The notes under the pieces: model-generated | Seen by the model: the letters and a program-made list of their open reading frames with translations, nothing else | The model's database searches: none | Told to the model about the DNA's origin: nothing | Assembly: GCF_007830595.1 (NCBI RefSeq) | Contig: NZ_VLLD01000014.1 | Direction: 5' to 3' (one strand) | DNA length: 64,000 nucleotides | Source of the DNA: Treponema_B putidum | GTDB taxonomy: Bacteria; Spirochaetota; Spirochaetia; Treponematales; Treponemataceae | Position numbers and translations under genes: made by a program | Shown here: positions 51,502 through 60,833 of the stretch, in pieces | Layout of the letters: the number at the start of each line of letters is the position of its first letter | Position numbering within the stretch: position 1 is the first letter of the stretch

Positions 51502-53754
51502 TTACTCTACTGTTACTGTTTTTAACATAGCTCCTGTTTTCCGCTCATACCACGATACGGTATCGCCGAAGTTGAGGCTTACAAAATATTTTTTTAATAT
51601 AATAGCTTCTTTAGGAAACCCGTAGAAGCGGGATAATCTTCTGGCTTGTTTTGAGGAGGTATTGTAGTGAACAAGGGAGCTGTTTCCTAAGTTGGTTAAA
51701 ATGTCGTTTCCCGAAATTTCCAAAAAGGCATCTACGCTTTCTTCCTTGTAGGAAAGAATCGGTTTAAAGGTGCTGTCTATAGGATTTTTACGGTTTAAGC
51801 TGATATGCAGCAGTTCCGTCTTGGTTGAAGGATTAGTTCCTACCAAAAAGCAGGCAAGACTGTTCGGGCGCGACTCATTTTGTTCAAGCGAAAAAGCTAA
51901 ATTCCCTTCCATTGGGATGGGGCTTGTTTCTTCCGTTAATGTATTGATTATAAAAACCGGACTTTGAGTACGTCCTATAGCACTTTTGGCAATAAGCATT
52001 GTGTTATCGTCTACTTGAACCGCATTTTGAATTCCGGGGGCAGTGTAAACGAATTCTTTTTTCCCGTTATCAAAATTAACCAATGTAACACCGTTAAAAG
52101 ATTCGACATATAAAAATAAATTTTTATAGAACGAAACCGATATAACAGTTTCTTTGGGGACGATAATATTTTTTAGTGTCTTTGTATCAAGAGAGTAATG
52201 GGATATGGGGGTGCCCTTTTTTATATCCGACCACAACAAAAAGCCGTTGTTGTAAAATTTAAATTTATTTGCTTTAAGGTCTTCGATTATCGGAACAGTT
52301 TTTTCTTCCGGAGAATTTTGAACATAGATTTTTCCGGACTTTAGGATATATAAAACATTTCCGTCGCTTGTAATATCATCTATTTTTGAGCCGGCGTAGG
52401 TGAGCGGTTTTTCCAGATTTACTGAAGAGTTTTCGTTTAAACCTATCATGTAAATTGATCCGTCTTGCGTTCCTATTATCATATGATTTTTAATATGGCG
52501 GGCTGCCGTTATTTTGGAATTACCCGGCACATAAAAACCGTTTGAAGAAGCGTCTCCCTGTCTTATACACCATTCATTTTTTCTTCGGGTTCTTTCAATC
52601 CAAATAGGAATCGAATCTTGAATTTTGGAAGCAAAGAGGGCATATCCCGCTTGATGCTTGGAAATTGTTTGTCCTGTAGCCGCATCTATTACATAGACAT
52701 TATTGCCCTTATAACCGATTATTCTTGTGAAGTTTTTTATAAGATTCGGATTTTCAAGTTTGTTTTCGGTTCTGAATTCTTTTAGTTTTTTTTTCTTTGC
52801 TATATCGGTGTAAACAAGGCGGCCTGATTCCCCGTAAGTTACAATATTTTTTTCGGCTGACTCGGTAGCTGCCAAAGAAACTATTCCGGGAGCTTCTTGA
52901 TAAATGTTTTGCACGATGCCTTTTGAATCCAATACCGTAATACCGTCGGTAGACCTATTGCCAACAAAAAGATAGGTTCCATTGGCCGACCATGAAAGAG
53001 ATACAACAGAATCCGATAACCGTTTTGAAAATAATGTTTTCTTTTTTGCCCAATCCCAAAGAGAAACTTGATGAATGCTAAAACCGTTTGTTTCATAAAC
53101 TGCAACGAGTTGTCCTTTAGGATGTACTGCTATTTTTTGTATGGGCATACTTGAAAGCTGCCAAGTATCCGGTTCGAATTTCGGATAAGAGTATCTGGTA
53201 ACAAAGCCGTCCTTTCCTGCTGCAAAAAATATAGGCAATGTCCCCGAATTCATTATCTCCGTAACGCCTCCTGAAAATTTATGAACGACTTTTGCCGAGC
53301 GCAGCCTGTCTTGTTCGGGTATGGCCGCTCTTGCGCCTGAGTTACGTGAATAAAGGGCCTTGTCGTTTGCAACTGCAAGGCTCATGGCTTGAGCAAATAC
53401 AAGAATATTTATTTTGGTTTCTTCCGGCTTTATCTCTGAGGTTTGAGCTTGTGGATTTGCACTTGGTGCCGGTTGAGTTTGCGGCGTTGCATTTGAATTT
53501 GTTTCCGCTTGGGCTTGCGAGGCAGGATTGGAGTTTTCTTCCGGCTGTGTTTGCGAGGCAGAGTTCGAGTTTGCTTCCGGTTGTGATTGCGAGGGAGTGC
53601 TTGAGCTTGATGTTCCGCCTCCTTGTCCGGTTCCTGCCTCCGTTTTCTGTTCTTGATTTTCGGCAACCTCGCTCCAAGGCAGATCCGTATTTTGAGCTCC
53701 TAATGAAAAACATAAAATCAAAGCAAAAAATAAACAAGCGCATTTTTTGTACAT
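51502..53754 (-). CDS. exported beta-propeller (WD40-like) protein with Q/N/S repeats
   Basis: A 750-residue exported protein. The signal peptide MYKKCACLFFALILCFSLGA is followed by a low-complexity stretch of SQTQPEENSNPA-type repeats (about 45-105), then blade-like segments (KVVHKFSGGVTEIMNSG, VSLSWSANGTYLFVGNRSTDGITVLDS and others) that suggest two propellers. It is likely periplasmic or surface attached. The repeat region could vary in length. It lies in an operon with the CpXC and solute-binding genes. Confidence 0.65.
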   Translation of the reverse strand: MYKKCACLFFALILCFSLGAQNTDLPWSEVAENQEQKTEAGTGQGGGTSSSSTPSQSQPEANSNSASQTQPEENSNPASQAQAETNSNATPQTQPAPSANPQAQTSEIKPEETKINILVFAQAMSLAVANDKALYSRNSGARAAIPEQDRLRSAKVVHKFSGGVTEIMNSGTLPIFFAAGKDGFVTRYSYPKFEPDTWQLSSMPIQKIAVHPKGQLVAVYETNGFSIHQVSLWDWAKKKTLFSKRLSDSVVSLSWSANGTYLFVGNRSTDGITVLDSKGIVQNIYQEAPGIVSLAATESAEKNIVTYGESGRLVYTDIAKKKKLKEFRTENKLENPNLIKNFTRIIGYKGNNVYVIDAATGQTISKHQAGYALFASKIQDSIPIWIERTRRKNEWCIRQGDASSNGFYVPGNSKITAARHIKNHMIIGTQDGSIYMIGLNENSSVNLEKPLTYAGSKIDDITSDGNVLYILKSGKIYVQNSPEEKTVPIIEDLKANKFKFYNNGFLLWSDIKKGTPISHYSLDTKTLKNIIVPKETVISVSFYKNLFLYVESFNGVTLVNFDNGKKEFVYTAPGIQNAVQVDDNTMLIAKSAIGRTQSPVFIINTLTEETSPIPMEGNLAFSLEQNESRPNSLACFLVGTNPSTKTELLHISLNRKNPIDSTFKPILSYKEESVDAFLEISGNDILTNLGNSSLVHYNTSSKQARRLSRFYGFPKEAIILKKYFVSLNFGDTVSWYERKTGAMLKTVTVE

Positions 53755-53757
53755 AGA

Positions 53758-54417
53758 CTATAAATCCCTTCCTTCGGTAAAAATATTTTGATAGGAAAGA
53801 TAGTTTCCTAGGTAGACTGCCGAAAAGACTTCGGACTTCTTTTTGTTTTTTATATCTTGACAAATTGAGTCATATAATTTGACAGGAATTTTCATAACGG
53901 CTACTTGATCTTCTTTTAGTCCGTAAACATAAAACTCGAAGCTGCCGTCATTGTTTATCGAATGGAAAAAAATTTTTATCTTTTTCCCTTTTATGTCTTT
54001 TCCGTTGTCCAATATAAAAAATTTTAATACTTCCATGGCATGAGGATCAAGCCCGGCTTCCACAACGGCAAGCCTTTCAGCCAATTCCGAATAGCCTATA
54101 ACCGGAGTTTCATCGGCTTTTTCATATTCTATCTTTTCAGCTTTTTTTGTTTTTTCGTTTATTTCTTTTAATCCGGAACAGCTTGATAGACAGGCTATCC
54201 TGTCGGCTTCGGGAACAAAGAGTAAAATAAGATTTTTAGAAGGCCATTCGATCCGCGTTTTTATTTCGGAACGTACGTTTCTTCCGCATTTAGGGCATTT
54301 AAAGGTTAAATATGAACCGTCGTTTATTTTTTTTAATATTTCAGGTTCTTTATCTAAATTTATTTTAGCTTTATGTTCAATTTCAAAACTTGTATCGCAT
54401 GGGCAATATATTTTCAT
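53758..54417 (-). CDS. CpXC-domain protein
   Basis: A 219-residue protein. An N-terminal CpXC zinc-ribbon-like domain carries CPC and CPKC (Cys about 5, 7, 43, 46), followed by a predicted helical and beta region. CpXC proteins are of unknown function. The start is the ATG at 54417, where the domain begins, after GGAG; the longer frame to 54477 crosses the divergent promoter. It is first in the three-gene operon. Confidence 0.7.
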   Translation of the reverse strand: MKIYCPCDTSFEIEHKAKINLDKEPEILKKINDGSYLTFKCPKCGRNVRSEIKTRIEWPSKNLILLFVPEADRIACLSSCSGLKEINEKTKKAEKIEYEKADETPVIGYSELAERLAVVEAGLDPHAMEVLKFFILDNGKDIKGKKIKIFFHSINNDGSFEFYVYGLKEDQVAVMKIPVKLYDSICQDIKNKKKSEVFSAVYLGNYLSYQNIFTEGRDL

Positions 54418-54497
54418 AATAAACTCCAATATTCTTATATTATAACATATTTTAGAGAAAAATGTAAGAGCTCGCAAAAATGCCTATAAAACACCGC

Positions 54498-54526
54498 TTG
54501 CATATATCTTCAATTTGTGGCATTAT
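54498..54526 (+). promoter_or_regulatory. promoter of the DUF4015 gene (leaderless)
   Basis: TTGCAT (54498-54503), 17 bp, CATTAT (54521-54526), with the ATG 8 nt later. There is no ribosome site. Confidence 0.55.
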
Positions 54527-54534
54527 GTAAGCCT

Positions 54535-56586
54535 ATGAAAATCTGTTATTGCGGTAAAAGAGCTTTAAAGCTTGCTTTTGTTTTGTTGATTATTATGCTC
54601 CCGCTTTACGCCCAAGATGTTTTTTTAGCAGGAAACGGCGAGGGCTTGTTTAAGATAGAAAATTTTAAAACAAAAAAAATATGGAGTGATTCTTCTGTTT
54701 TAAAAATATGTAAGACCGGAAACCAGTGGCTTTTTTTAACGGACAAAGGCCTTGCGGCAAGTAAAGATTTAAAAGACTTTTATTATCTAAATGAGAAGCT
54801 TCCAAAAAAAATAATTAAAAATATAGATAAAAACGGAAACAAAACTTTTATAGAAAAAATTCCTCAACTAAAAGATTTGGAAGTTCACCCCTTTAACCCT
54901 AATATCTTTGTTACGGCAACTTCAAGCAATGTTTTTTTGACGAGGGATTCAGGGAAAACATGGGAAGACCTCGGGGCGAATCATTCTGTAAACGGAATAA
55001 AGGCTGTCTGCGTTTTGGATATGCCTAATTCAAGAGGTGAAAAAGTTTTGACGGTTTTTGTCTCGCATTCGATAGCCGGTGTTTCATGGAAACAGCCTGA
55101 TGTTAATTCAAAAGTATGGAATGAATTAAACAACGGTTTAAAAAAAGGACCTGAGGGTGTTGAAGAGGTTTCGGATATTGTGTTTGATCAAACTTCAAAA
55201 AGTGTTCAAGTTTATTGTGTTCAAACTTTTTCAGGAATAATTTATAAACTTGATTGGAGCAGAAAAATATTTACATCATTAAACAAAAAAGAAAAAGAAC
55301 TTGTTTGTGCGGATAGTCTTAATATTATCGATAATACTGTGTTTGGAGTTATAGAAGGAGATATACTGCAAAGCAATTTACTTATGCCGAAAACTCAAAT
55401 TTATATTTATAAAAATTTATTTAAACCTTATGATAAAATTAAAAACTATCTTAAAAAATCAAATTATCTATGTGCTTTTGTGCCCAATACTTTAACCATG
55501 CTTAGCGGTAACTTATCCTTATCGGAACTTTGGTTATTACATGATAAACAAAATCAAATCAATCCTTATGCAAAGAAAGCGGATGGAAAAAAAGGTATTT
55601 ATACGCCTACTCATCAGATGAGCGATGAAAAATCTTTTGAAAACCATCTTAAAACAATCAAAGATAATAAGCTCAATGCCCTTGTAATCGATATGAAAGA
55701 TGAAGCAGGCTTTGTCCGTTATGAAAGTAAAAACGAAGATATAAAAAAATATAACGGTATAAAATATACTCTCGATATTGAAAAATTTATAAAAAAAGCA
55801 AAAGCGGAAAAGATTTATCTTATTGCCCGAATTGTCGTATTTAAAGATAAAAATTTATATAGATATAATAACGGACAGTATGCCGTTCAGGATAAAGAAA
55901 CCGGAAAGCCTTGGCAGGGCTATAATCTTTATAACGGAGAAAAAGAAATTATACAGGAGCATTGGGTCGATCCTTATAACGAAGCCGTTTGGAAATACAA
56001 TGTAGATATAGCCGAAGAACTTTGCTCTCTCGGCTTTGACGAAATTCAATTCGACTATATTCGTTTTCCTACCGACGGCTTAAACCTTGCAGACATCCGA
56101 TACCCTGCAAAAGAAAACGGCATGGACAAGGTCAGTGCCCTTATGTCTTTTCTGGCCTACTCACGCGAAAGAATCAAGGCTCCTATTTCTATAGATATTT
56201 ACGGAGCAAACGGCTGGTACCGCACGGGAGCCCGCACGGGGCAGGAGGTAGAACTTCTTGCAGAATATGTGGATGTTATCTGCCCGATGTTTTATCCCAG
56301 TCATTTTTCTCAAAGTTTTTTGGCCTACAATCCTGCCGAAGAAAGGCCTTATCGAATTTATCATCAAGGTTCATATAGAAACAAATTGATGGCACGCAAC
56401 AAGGTAATTGTACGCCCTTGGGCTCAAGCCTTTTTTATTCCGGTTTCTTACGATAAAAAATACTATGACGAAAATTATGTAAAACGCCAAATTTTAGGAA
56501 TTAAGGATTCCATAGATGAGGGCTATATTTATTGGAATAATTCCGGCAGATATTTGGATCTGCGTCCTGACGGGGAGGGCTTATAA
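54535..56586 (+). CDS. DUF4015 glycosidase-like exported protein
   Basis: A 683-residue protein. Signal sequence (LALKL..VLLIIMLPLYA), then propeller-like segments (about 30-330, VFLTRDSGKTWEDLGAN is BNR-like), then a DUF4015 TIM-barrel-type domain (about 350-670). That domain contains NALVIDMKDEAGFVRY, DEIQFDYIRFPTDG and VDVICPMFYPSHF, including acidic residues expected in glycoside hydrolases. It probably acts on a polysaccharide in the envelope; the substrate is unknown. The ATG at 54535 sits at leaderless spacing from the promoter; a GTG at 54517 lies inside the promoter and is rejected. PAP2 is coupled by TAATG. Confidence 0.72.
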   Translation: MKICYCGKRALKLAFVLLIIMLPLYAQDVFLAGNGEGLFKIENFKTKKIWSDSSVLKICKTGNQWLFLTDKGLAASKDLKDFYYLNEKLPKKIIKNIDKNGNKTFIEKIPQLKDLEVHPFNPNIFVTATSSNVFLTRDSGKTWEDLGANHSVNGIKAVCVLDMPNSRGEKVLTVFVSHSIAGVSWKQPDVNSKVWNELNNGLKKGPEGVEEVSDIVFDQTSKSVQVYCVQTFSGIIYKLDWSRKIFTSLNKKEKELVCADSLNIIDNTVFGVIEGDILQSNLLMPKTQIYIYKNLFKPYDKIKNYLKKSNYLCAFVPNTLTMLSGNLSLSELWLLHDKQNQINPYAKKADGKKGIYTPTHQMSDEKSFENHLKTIKDNKLNALVIDMKDEAGFVRYESKNEDIKKYNGIKYTLDIEKFIKKAKAEKIYLIARIVVFKDKNLYRYNNGQYAVQDKETGKPWQGYNLYNGEKEIIQEHWVDPYNEAVWKYNVDIAEELCSLGFDEIQFDYIRFPTDGLNLADIRYPAKENGMDKVSALMSFLAYSRERIKAPISIDIYGANGWYRTGARTGQEVELLAEYVDVICPMFYPSHFSQSFLAYNPAEERPYRIYHQGSYRNKLMARNKVIVRPWAQAFFIPVSYDKKYYDENYVKRQILGIKDSIDEGYIYWNNSGRYLDLRPDGEGL

Positions 56587-57626
56587 TGACGGAACTTACG
56601 GCAGCTTCAAAAGAACTTCATTTTATTCACCAATGGGGAATAGAAGTAATCAGGGCTGTACAAAATTTTTCAAGTCCTTTTCTTAACGAGGTAATGAAAA
56701 TTTTTACTGAAGCTTCCACTTACGGATTTGTAGTTTTTATTATAGGTCTGTATCTTTGGTGTATAGATTATAAAAAGGGGCTTCATCTTGCCTATGCCGC
56801 TGCTTTTACATCGGGACTCAACGGTGGGATTAAGCGTATTTTTAAAATTCCCCGTCCCTTTGCTCATGCACCCGAAATTATGCTTAAGAGCATAGGCGGT
56901 TTTTCAACGCCTTCGGGACATTCTTCGATAAGCGCTTTTATCTATCCGGCTGTTTTGTTTTATAAGCCTTTTGGAGAAAATCTCTCAAAAGATTCTCAAC
57001 AGGTAAAGCATCAAAAAAGCGGTACTGCTTCGGTTAAGCTAAAAATCGCAGCTGCAATTATTCTCCCGCTCTTGGTAGGTTTTTCACGGGTTTATCTCGG
57101 TGTGCATTATCCGACCGATGTCTTATTAGGCTGGGGGCTTGGTTTGGTAATATTTTTAGGGCTTATGTTTTTTCTTCCCGCAATGGAAGCAAAACCTTCC
57201 AGTTTAAATAGGACGGATGAGAGCGATGCCCAAAATATTAAACTCAAAAAAACTGAATCAATAAGATTTACCATTGCAGCTCTTTTTTCATTTATACTCA
57301 TTTTAATTTCAAAGGAAAAGGTTCAAGAAGCCGGCACAATCCTTGGGCTGGCTTTTGGGAATATCCGTATCCTTGAAAATTCAAAATATAGCTTTGACGC
57401 TTCTTCGGGAACTTCGGTTCAAAAAATTTTACGTTTTATAGTCGGTTCTGTTCTTTCATGTATTCCGATTGTAATTTTTTATATTTTAAAAATAGATTCA
57501 AGTTATGCTCAATACAGGCTCTATCGATTTTTGGAATTTTTTGCAGTCGGCCTTATTGCCTCAGGTCTTGCACCGATAATATTTTGCCGCTTAAAAATTT
57601 CGGGAGAAAATAATGCAGATAGGTAA
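56586..57626 (+). CDS. PAP2-family membrane phosphatase
   Basis: A 346-residue membrane protein with the three phosphatase motifs KRIFKIPRP (about 80), PSGHSS (about 110) and SRVYLGVHYPTDVLLGW (about 165), plus about eight hydrophobic segments. It is expected to dephosphorylate lipid phosphates, possibly undecaprenyl pyrophosphate. The ATG overlaps the preceding stop (TAATG) and its end overlaps mnmE by 14 bp. Confidence 0.85.
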   Translation: MTELTAASKELHFIHQWGIEVIRAVQNFSSPFLNEVMKIFTEASTYGFVVFIIGLYLWCIDYKKGLHLAYAAAFTSGLNGGIKRIFKIPRPFAHAPEIMLKSIGGFSTPSGHSSISAFIYPAVLFYKPFGENLSKDSQQVKHQKSGTASVKLKIAAAIILPLLVGFSRVYLGVHYPTDVLLGWGLGLVIFLGLMFFLPAMEAKPSSLNRTDESDAQNIKLKKTESIRFTIAALFSFILILISKEKVQEAGTILGLAFGNIRILENSKYSFDASSGTSVQKILRFIVGSVLSCIPIVIFYILKIDSSYAQYRLYRFLEFFAVGLIASGLAPIIFCRLKISGENNADR

Positions 57627-59031
57627 ATATGCCTTAGACGATCCGATAGCCGCAATAGCAACGGCTTTAAGCCCGGCAGCCCTAGGAATTGTCCGCACTT
57701 CGGGGAAGGGGGCAATAGACCTTGCTTCCGTAATATTTTCAAGACCTCAAAAACTAACAGAAGCTAAAGGCAACACTATCTTGCATGGCTGGGTTTTAGA
57801 TCCCGAATCAAAAAAAGAAGTTGATGAGGTTATGGCCTGCGTTTACAGGGAACCGAAAAGTTTTACAGGAGAAGATTCCGTCGAATTTATCTGTCATGGA
57901 GGAACCGCCGTAGTTTTAAAAATTTACCGCCTTCTAATTGAGAACGGTTTTAGGGCGGCCGAGGGCGGGGAGTTTACCTTCCGTGCCTTTGCCAACGGAA
58001 AGGCCGACTTAACGCGGGCTGAGGCTGTAAACGAAATCATCAATTCAAAAACCGATATAAATATTGAACTTGCTGCAGGCCGCCTATCGGGGAATCTTTT
58101 TTCAGGTATAGGAGAAATAAAGAAAGAGCTTATTGCAGCTATTGCGGCGGCCGATGTCGAAATAGAATACCCTGAAGACGAGGAAACAACCGGCGGGGCA
58201 TTTTCCCCCGATTTGATTTTACGGATTATCGAACCTCTAAAAAAATTAGCCGATTCATGGGCAGCGGAAAAAATCTTTATTCAAGGAGCTAAGGTTGTCC
58301 TTGCGGGGAGAACCAATGCAGGGAAGTCCTCCCTCTTTAATGCTCTCCTAAAAGAAGATAGAGCCATAGTTTCGGATATTCATGGAACAACAAGGGATTG
58401 GCTTGAAGCCTCCCTAAATTTTAACGGTATCCCTGTAAGCCTTTACGACACTGCCGGAATACGCTATACTAAGGATTCAATAGAGGCTATAGGTGTCGAG
58501 CGGAGCTTGGAGATGAGCCGGAACGCAGACCTCATCCTCTACCTTTGTGACCCAAAGGATATCCTGTCCGCAGGTAGTTTAAACAAGGATGATTCCGAAT
58601 TTATAAAAAATGCAAAGGCTCCGGTAATTACGGTTATCACAAAAGAGGACCTAATCGATACCGAGTCAAAAGAAAAAATAAAAGAAATCTTAAAAGCCGA
58701 AAAAATTAAATATCCCATAATAATTTCATCAAAGGCTTCTAACGGGATTAAGGCTTTATCTGAAAAGGCCTATGCTCTTCTCGCAAAAAATACCGGCAGT
58801 TCAGACTTTTCTAAAACGGCCTCCCTCGGAAGTGAGAGGCAGAGGGAGGCCGTGCAAAAGGCCTTGGATGTGCTTAAAACGGCCTATCAAAATGCCGTTG
58901 AAGGTTTTCCCCTAGACCTAATTGTAGAAGACCTTGAAGAGGCTTTAAGCTTTTTGGGTGAAATTACCGGAGAGGTACGCTCCGACGATATCCTAGATAA
59001 GGTATTTTCGGGCTTTTGTGTCGGAAAGTAA
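57613..59031 (+). CDS. mnmE: tRNA-modification GTPase
   Basis: A 472-residue MnmE (TrmE), partner of MnmG in U34 modification. The N-terminal tetrahydrofolate-binding domain (DDPIAAIATALSPAALGIVRTSG) is followed by a helical domain with an inserted G domain: LAGRTNAGKSSLFNAL (G1, about 230), DTAGIR (G3), and the C-terminal FCVGK, where cysteine is the family end residue. Its 5' end overlaps the PAP2 gene, so they are co-transcribed. Confidence 0.96.
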   Translation: MQIGKYALDDPIAAIATALSPAALGIVRTSGKGAIDLASVIFSRPQKLTEAKGNTILHGWVLDPESKKEVDEVMACVYREPKSFTGEDSVEFICHGGTAVVLKIYRLLIENGFRAAEGGEFTFRAFANGKADLTRAEAVNEIINSKTDINIELAAGRLSGNLFSGIGEIKKELIAAIAAADVEIEYPEDEETTGGAFSPDLILRIIEPLKKLADSWAAEKIFIQGAKVVLAGRTNAGKSSLFNALLKEDRAIVSDIHGTTRDWLEASLNFNGIPVSLYDTAGIRYTKDSIEAIGVERSLEMSRNADLILYLCDPKDILSAGSLNKDDSEFIKNAKAPVITVITKEDLIDTESKEKIKEILKAEKIKYPIIISSKASNGIKALSEKAYALLAKNTGSSDFSKTASLGSERQREAVQKALDVLKTAYQNAVEGFPLDLIVEDLEEALSFLGEITGEVRSDDILDKVFSGFCVGK

Positions 59032-59054
59032 ATTCTATAGCGGCAATGCTTTTA

Positions 59055-59083
59055 TTGTCAATTTCTTATTTTTCTGTTATACT
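59055..59083 (+). promoter_or_regulatory. promoter of the AAA/PD-(D/E)XK gene (leaderless)
   Basis: TTGTCA (59055-59060), 17 bp, TATACT (59078-59083). The ATG at 59090 begins 6 nt after the -10 box; a second ATG touches it at 59084. Confidence 0.65.
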
Positions 59084-59089
59084 ATGTTT

Positions 59090-60700
59090 ATGAGTACGAT
59101 TAGAAAAATGCCGATAGGCGTTCAAAGTTTTGAAAAACTTATAACAAACGGTTTTTTTTATGTTGATAAGACCGAATATATATGGAATTTGGTTAAAAAT
59201 CCGGCTCCATATTTTTTAAGCCGTCCGCGCCGTTTCGGGAAAAGCCTTTTGCTTTCTACATTAAAGGCCTACTTTCTCGGGCAAAAAGAACTCTTTAAAG
59301 GCTTGAAAATCGAAAAATTTGAAGAAGCCGAAAAAGAAAATCGTGGAATTTGGCAGGAATATCCCGTGCTCTATTTGGATTTTAATCTTTCAAAATACGA
59401 AACAAGGGAGGATTTGGAAAGCCTTTTAAACAATCATCTTTGCAGATGGGAAGAGCTTTACGGTAGTAAGGATTCCGAAAATACTCTTACAGAACGCTTT
59501 TTCGGAGTGATAAGCCGCTCTTATGAAAAAACCGGCAGGCAAGCTGTTATTCTCATCGATGAATATGATAAGCCCCTTCTTCAAACGATGTGGAAAGATG
59601 AGGCCTTAAACGAAACCTACCGCACAATCCTTAAAGGCTTTTTCGGAGTTATAAAAAGTGCAGACCAGTACCTCCGCTTTGCATTTTTAACCGGAGTTAC
59701 AAAATTCAGCAAGATCAGCATATTCAGCGATTTAAACAACTTAAGGGATTTGAGTTTATTGTCGGATTATTCGGCTATCTGCGGTATCTCGCAAGAAGAA
59801 CTTGAAGCCGATTTTAAACCTGAAATTAAAAATCTTGCAGAAAAAAATAACTTGACTTATGATGAAGCTCTTGCAAAATTAAAGCAGAGATATGATGGCT
59901 ATAAATTCTCTGAAACCGGAACGAATATGTATAATCCATTCAGCTTGCTAAATGTTTTTGCTGACGGAAGAATGCGTGACTACTGGTTTGCGACAGGTAC
60001 TCCGACCTTTTTGGTAGAATACTTAAAAAAGGCTTATTACAATATTCCCGACCTTGACGGAAATATTCAGCTTGATGAGCAGGGTCTTAATGAGTATAGA
60101 GCTGATCCTATTCTCCCTCTGCCAATATTGTTTCAATCCGGATATTTGACAATCAAAGACTATAATGACTTTGCGGGTCTTTACCGTTTGGGATTTCCTA
60201 ACGATGAGGTGCGTTACGGTTTTTTACATAACCTTATGCCCGCCTACACTTCGATAAGGGCTGACAAAACAGGGCTTTCGATTTGGGAATTCTACGAGCA
60301 GATTGAGGCGGGAGATGTAGACGGGTTTATGCAAAAGATGAAGGGAATAATATCGGGCATTCCTTATGATAACTTAACCGAAAAAGATTTAGTCTTACGT
60401 GAACAAAATTATCAGACAGCGGTTTATCTTGTGTTTGCTCTTATGAATCAGTTTGTGCACACTGAAGTTCATTGTGCAACCGGACGGGCCGACTGCATTG
60501 TTGAATTTAAAGATAAAGTTTATATTTTTGAATTTAAGCTTACCTCAAATGAAACGCCGGAGAATGCCGTAAAACAAATCAAAGAGAAAGGCTATGCAGA
60601 CAAGTACTCGGGAAGAGGTAAAAAAATAATTGCAATCGGTTCTAGTTTTGACGAAGAAAAACGGACTATCAAGGACTGGAAGACTGAGGCTATAATTTAA
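59090..60700 (+). CDS. AAA-ATPase-like protein with PD-(D/E)XK nuclease-like C-terminus
   Basis: A 536-residue protein of a lineage common in oral bacteria. N-terminus MPIGVQSFEKLI.NGFFYVDKTEYI, Walker A SRPRRFGKSLLL (about 45), Walker B VILIDEYDKPLLQ (about 155), then a C-terminal domain with ADCIVEFKDKVYIFEFKL matching the PD-(D/E)XK fold (about 490). Its role is unknown; similar genes are often variable in copy number. The start is set at ATG 59090 or 59084 from promoter spacing. A longer frame from 59018 overlaps mnmE and has no start support. Confidence 0.8.
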   Translation: MSTIRKMPIGVQSFEKLITNGFFYVDKTEYIWNLVKNPAPYFLSRPRRFGKSLLLSTLKAYFLGQKELFKGLKIEKFEEAEKENRGIWQEYPVLYLDFNLSKYETREDLESLLNNHLCRWEELYGSKDSENTLTERFFGVISRSYEKTGRQAVILIDEYDKPLLQTMWKDEALNETYRTILKGFFGVIKSADQYLRFAFLTGVTKFSKISIFSDLNNLRDLSLLSDYSAICGISQEELEADFKPEIKNLAEKNNLTYDEALAKLKQRYDGYKFSETGTNMYNPFSLLNVFADGRMRDYWFATGTPTFLVEYLKKAYYNIPDLDGNIQLDEQGLNEYRADPILPLPILFQSGYLTIKDYNDFAGLYRLGFPNDEVRYGFLHNLMPAYTSIRADKTGLSIWEFYEQIEAGDVDGFMQKMKGIISGIPYDNLTEKDLVLREQNYQTAVYLVFALMNQFVHTEVHCATGRADCIVEFKDKVYIFEFKLTSNETPENAVKQIKEKGYADKYSGRGKKIIAIGSSFDEEKRTIKDWKTEAII

Positions 60701-60833
60701 GTGCGGCAATTACTTCATACTCAATTTTTAGGTCAACGTTTTACGCCTACTTGAAGTCTTTTCAAATTGAATGTATAGTAATTATTAATATATTGAGTAT
60801 GCTTCCCAATAAATTTTTATCGTGAGAGAGAGT

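Noticed and set aside
53292..53863. Overlapping frames on both strands at the 5' end of the propeller gene
   Set aside because: They arise from the repetitive Q/N/S codons of the propeller gene and have no supporting signals.
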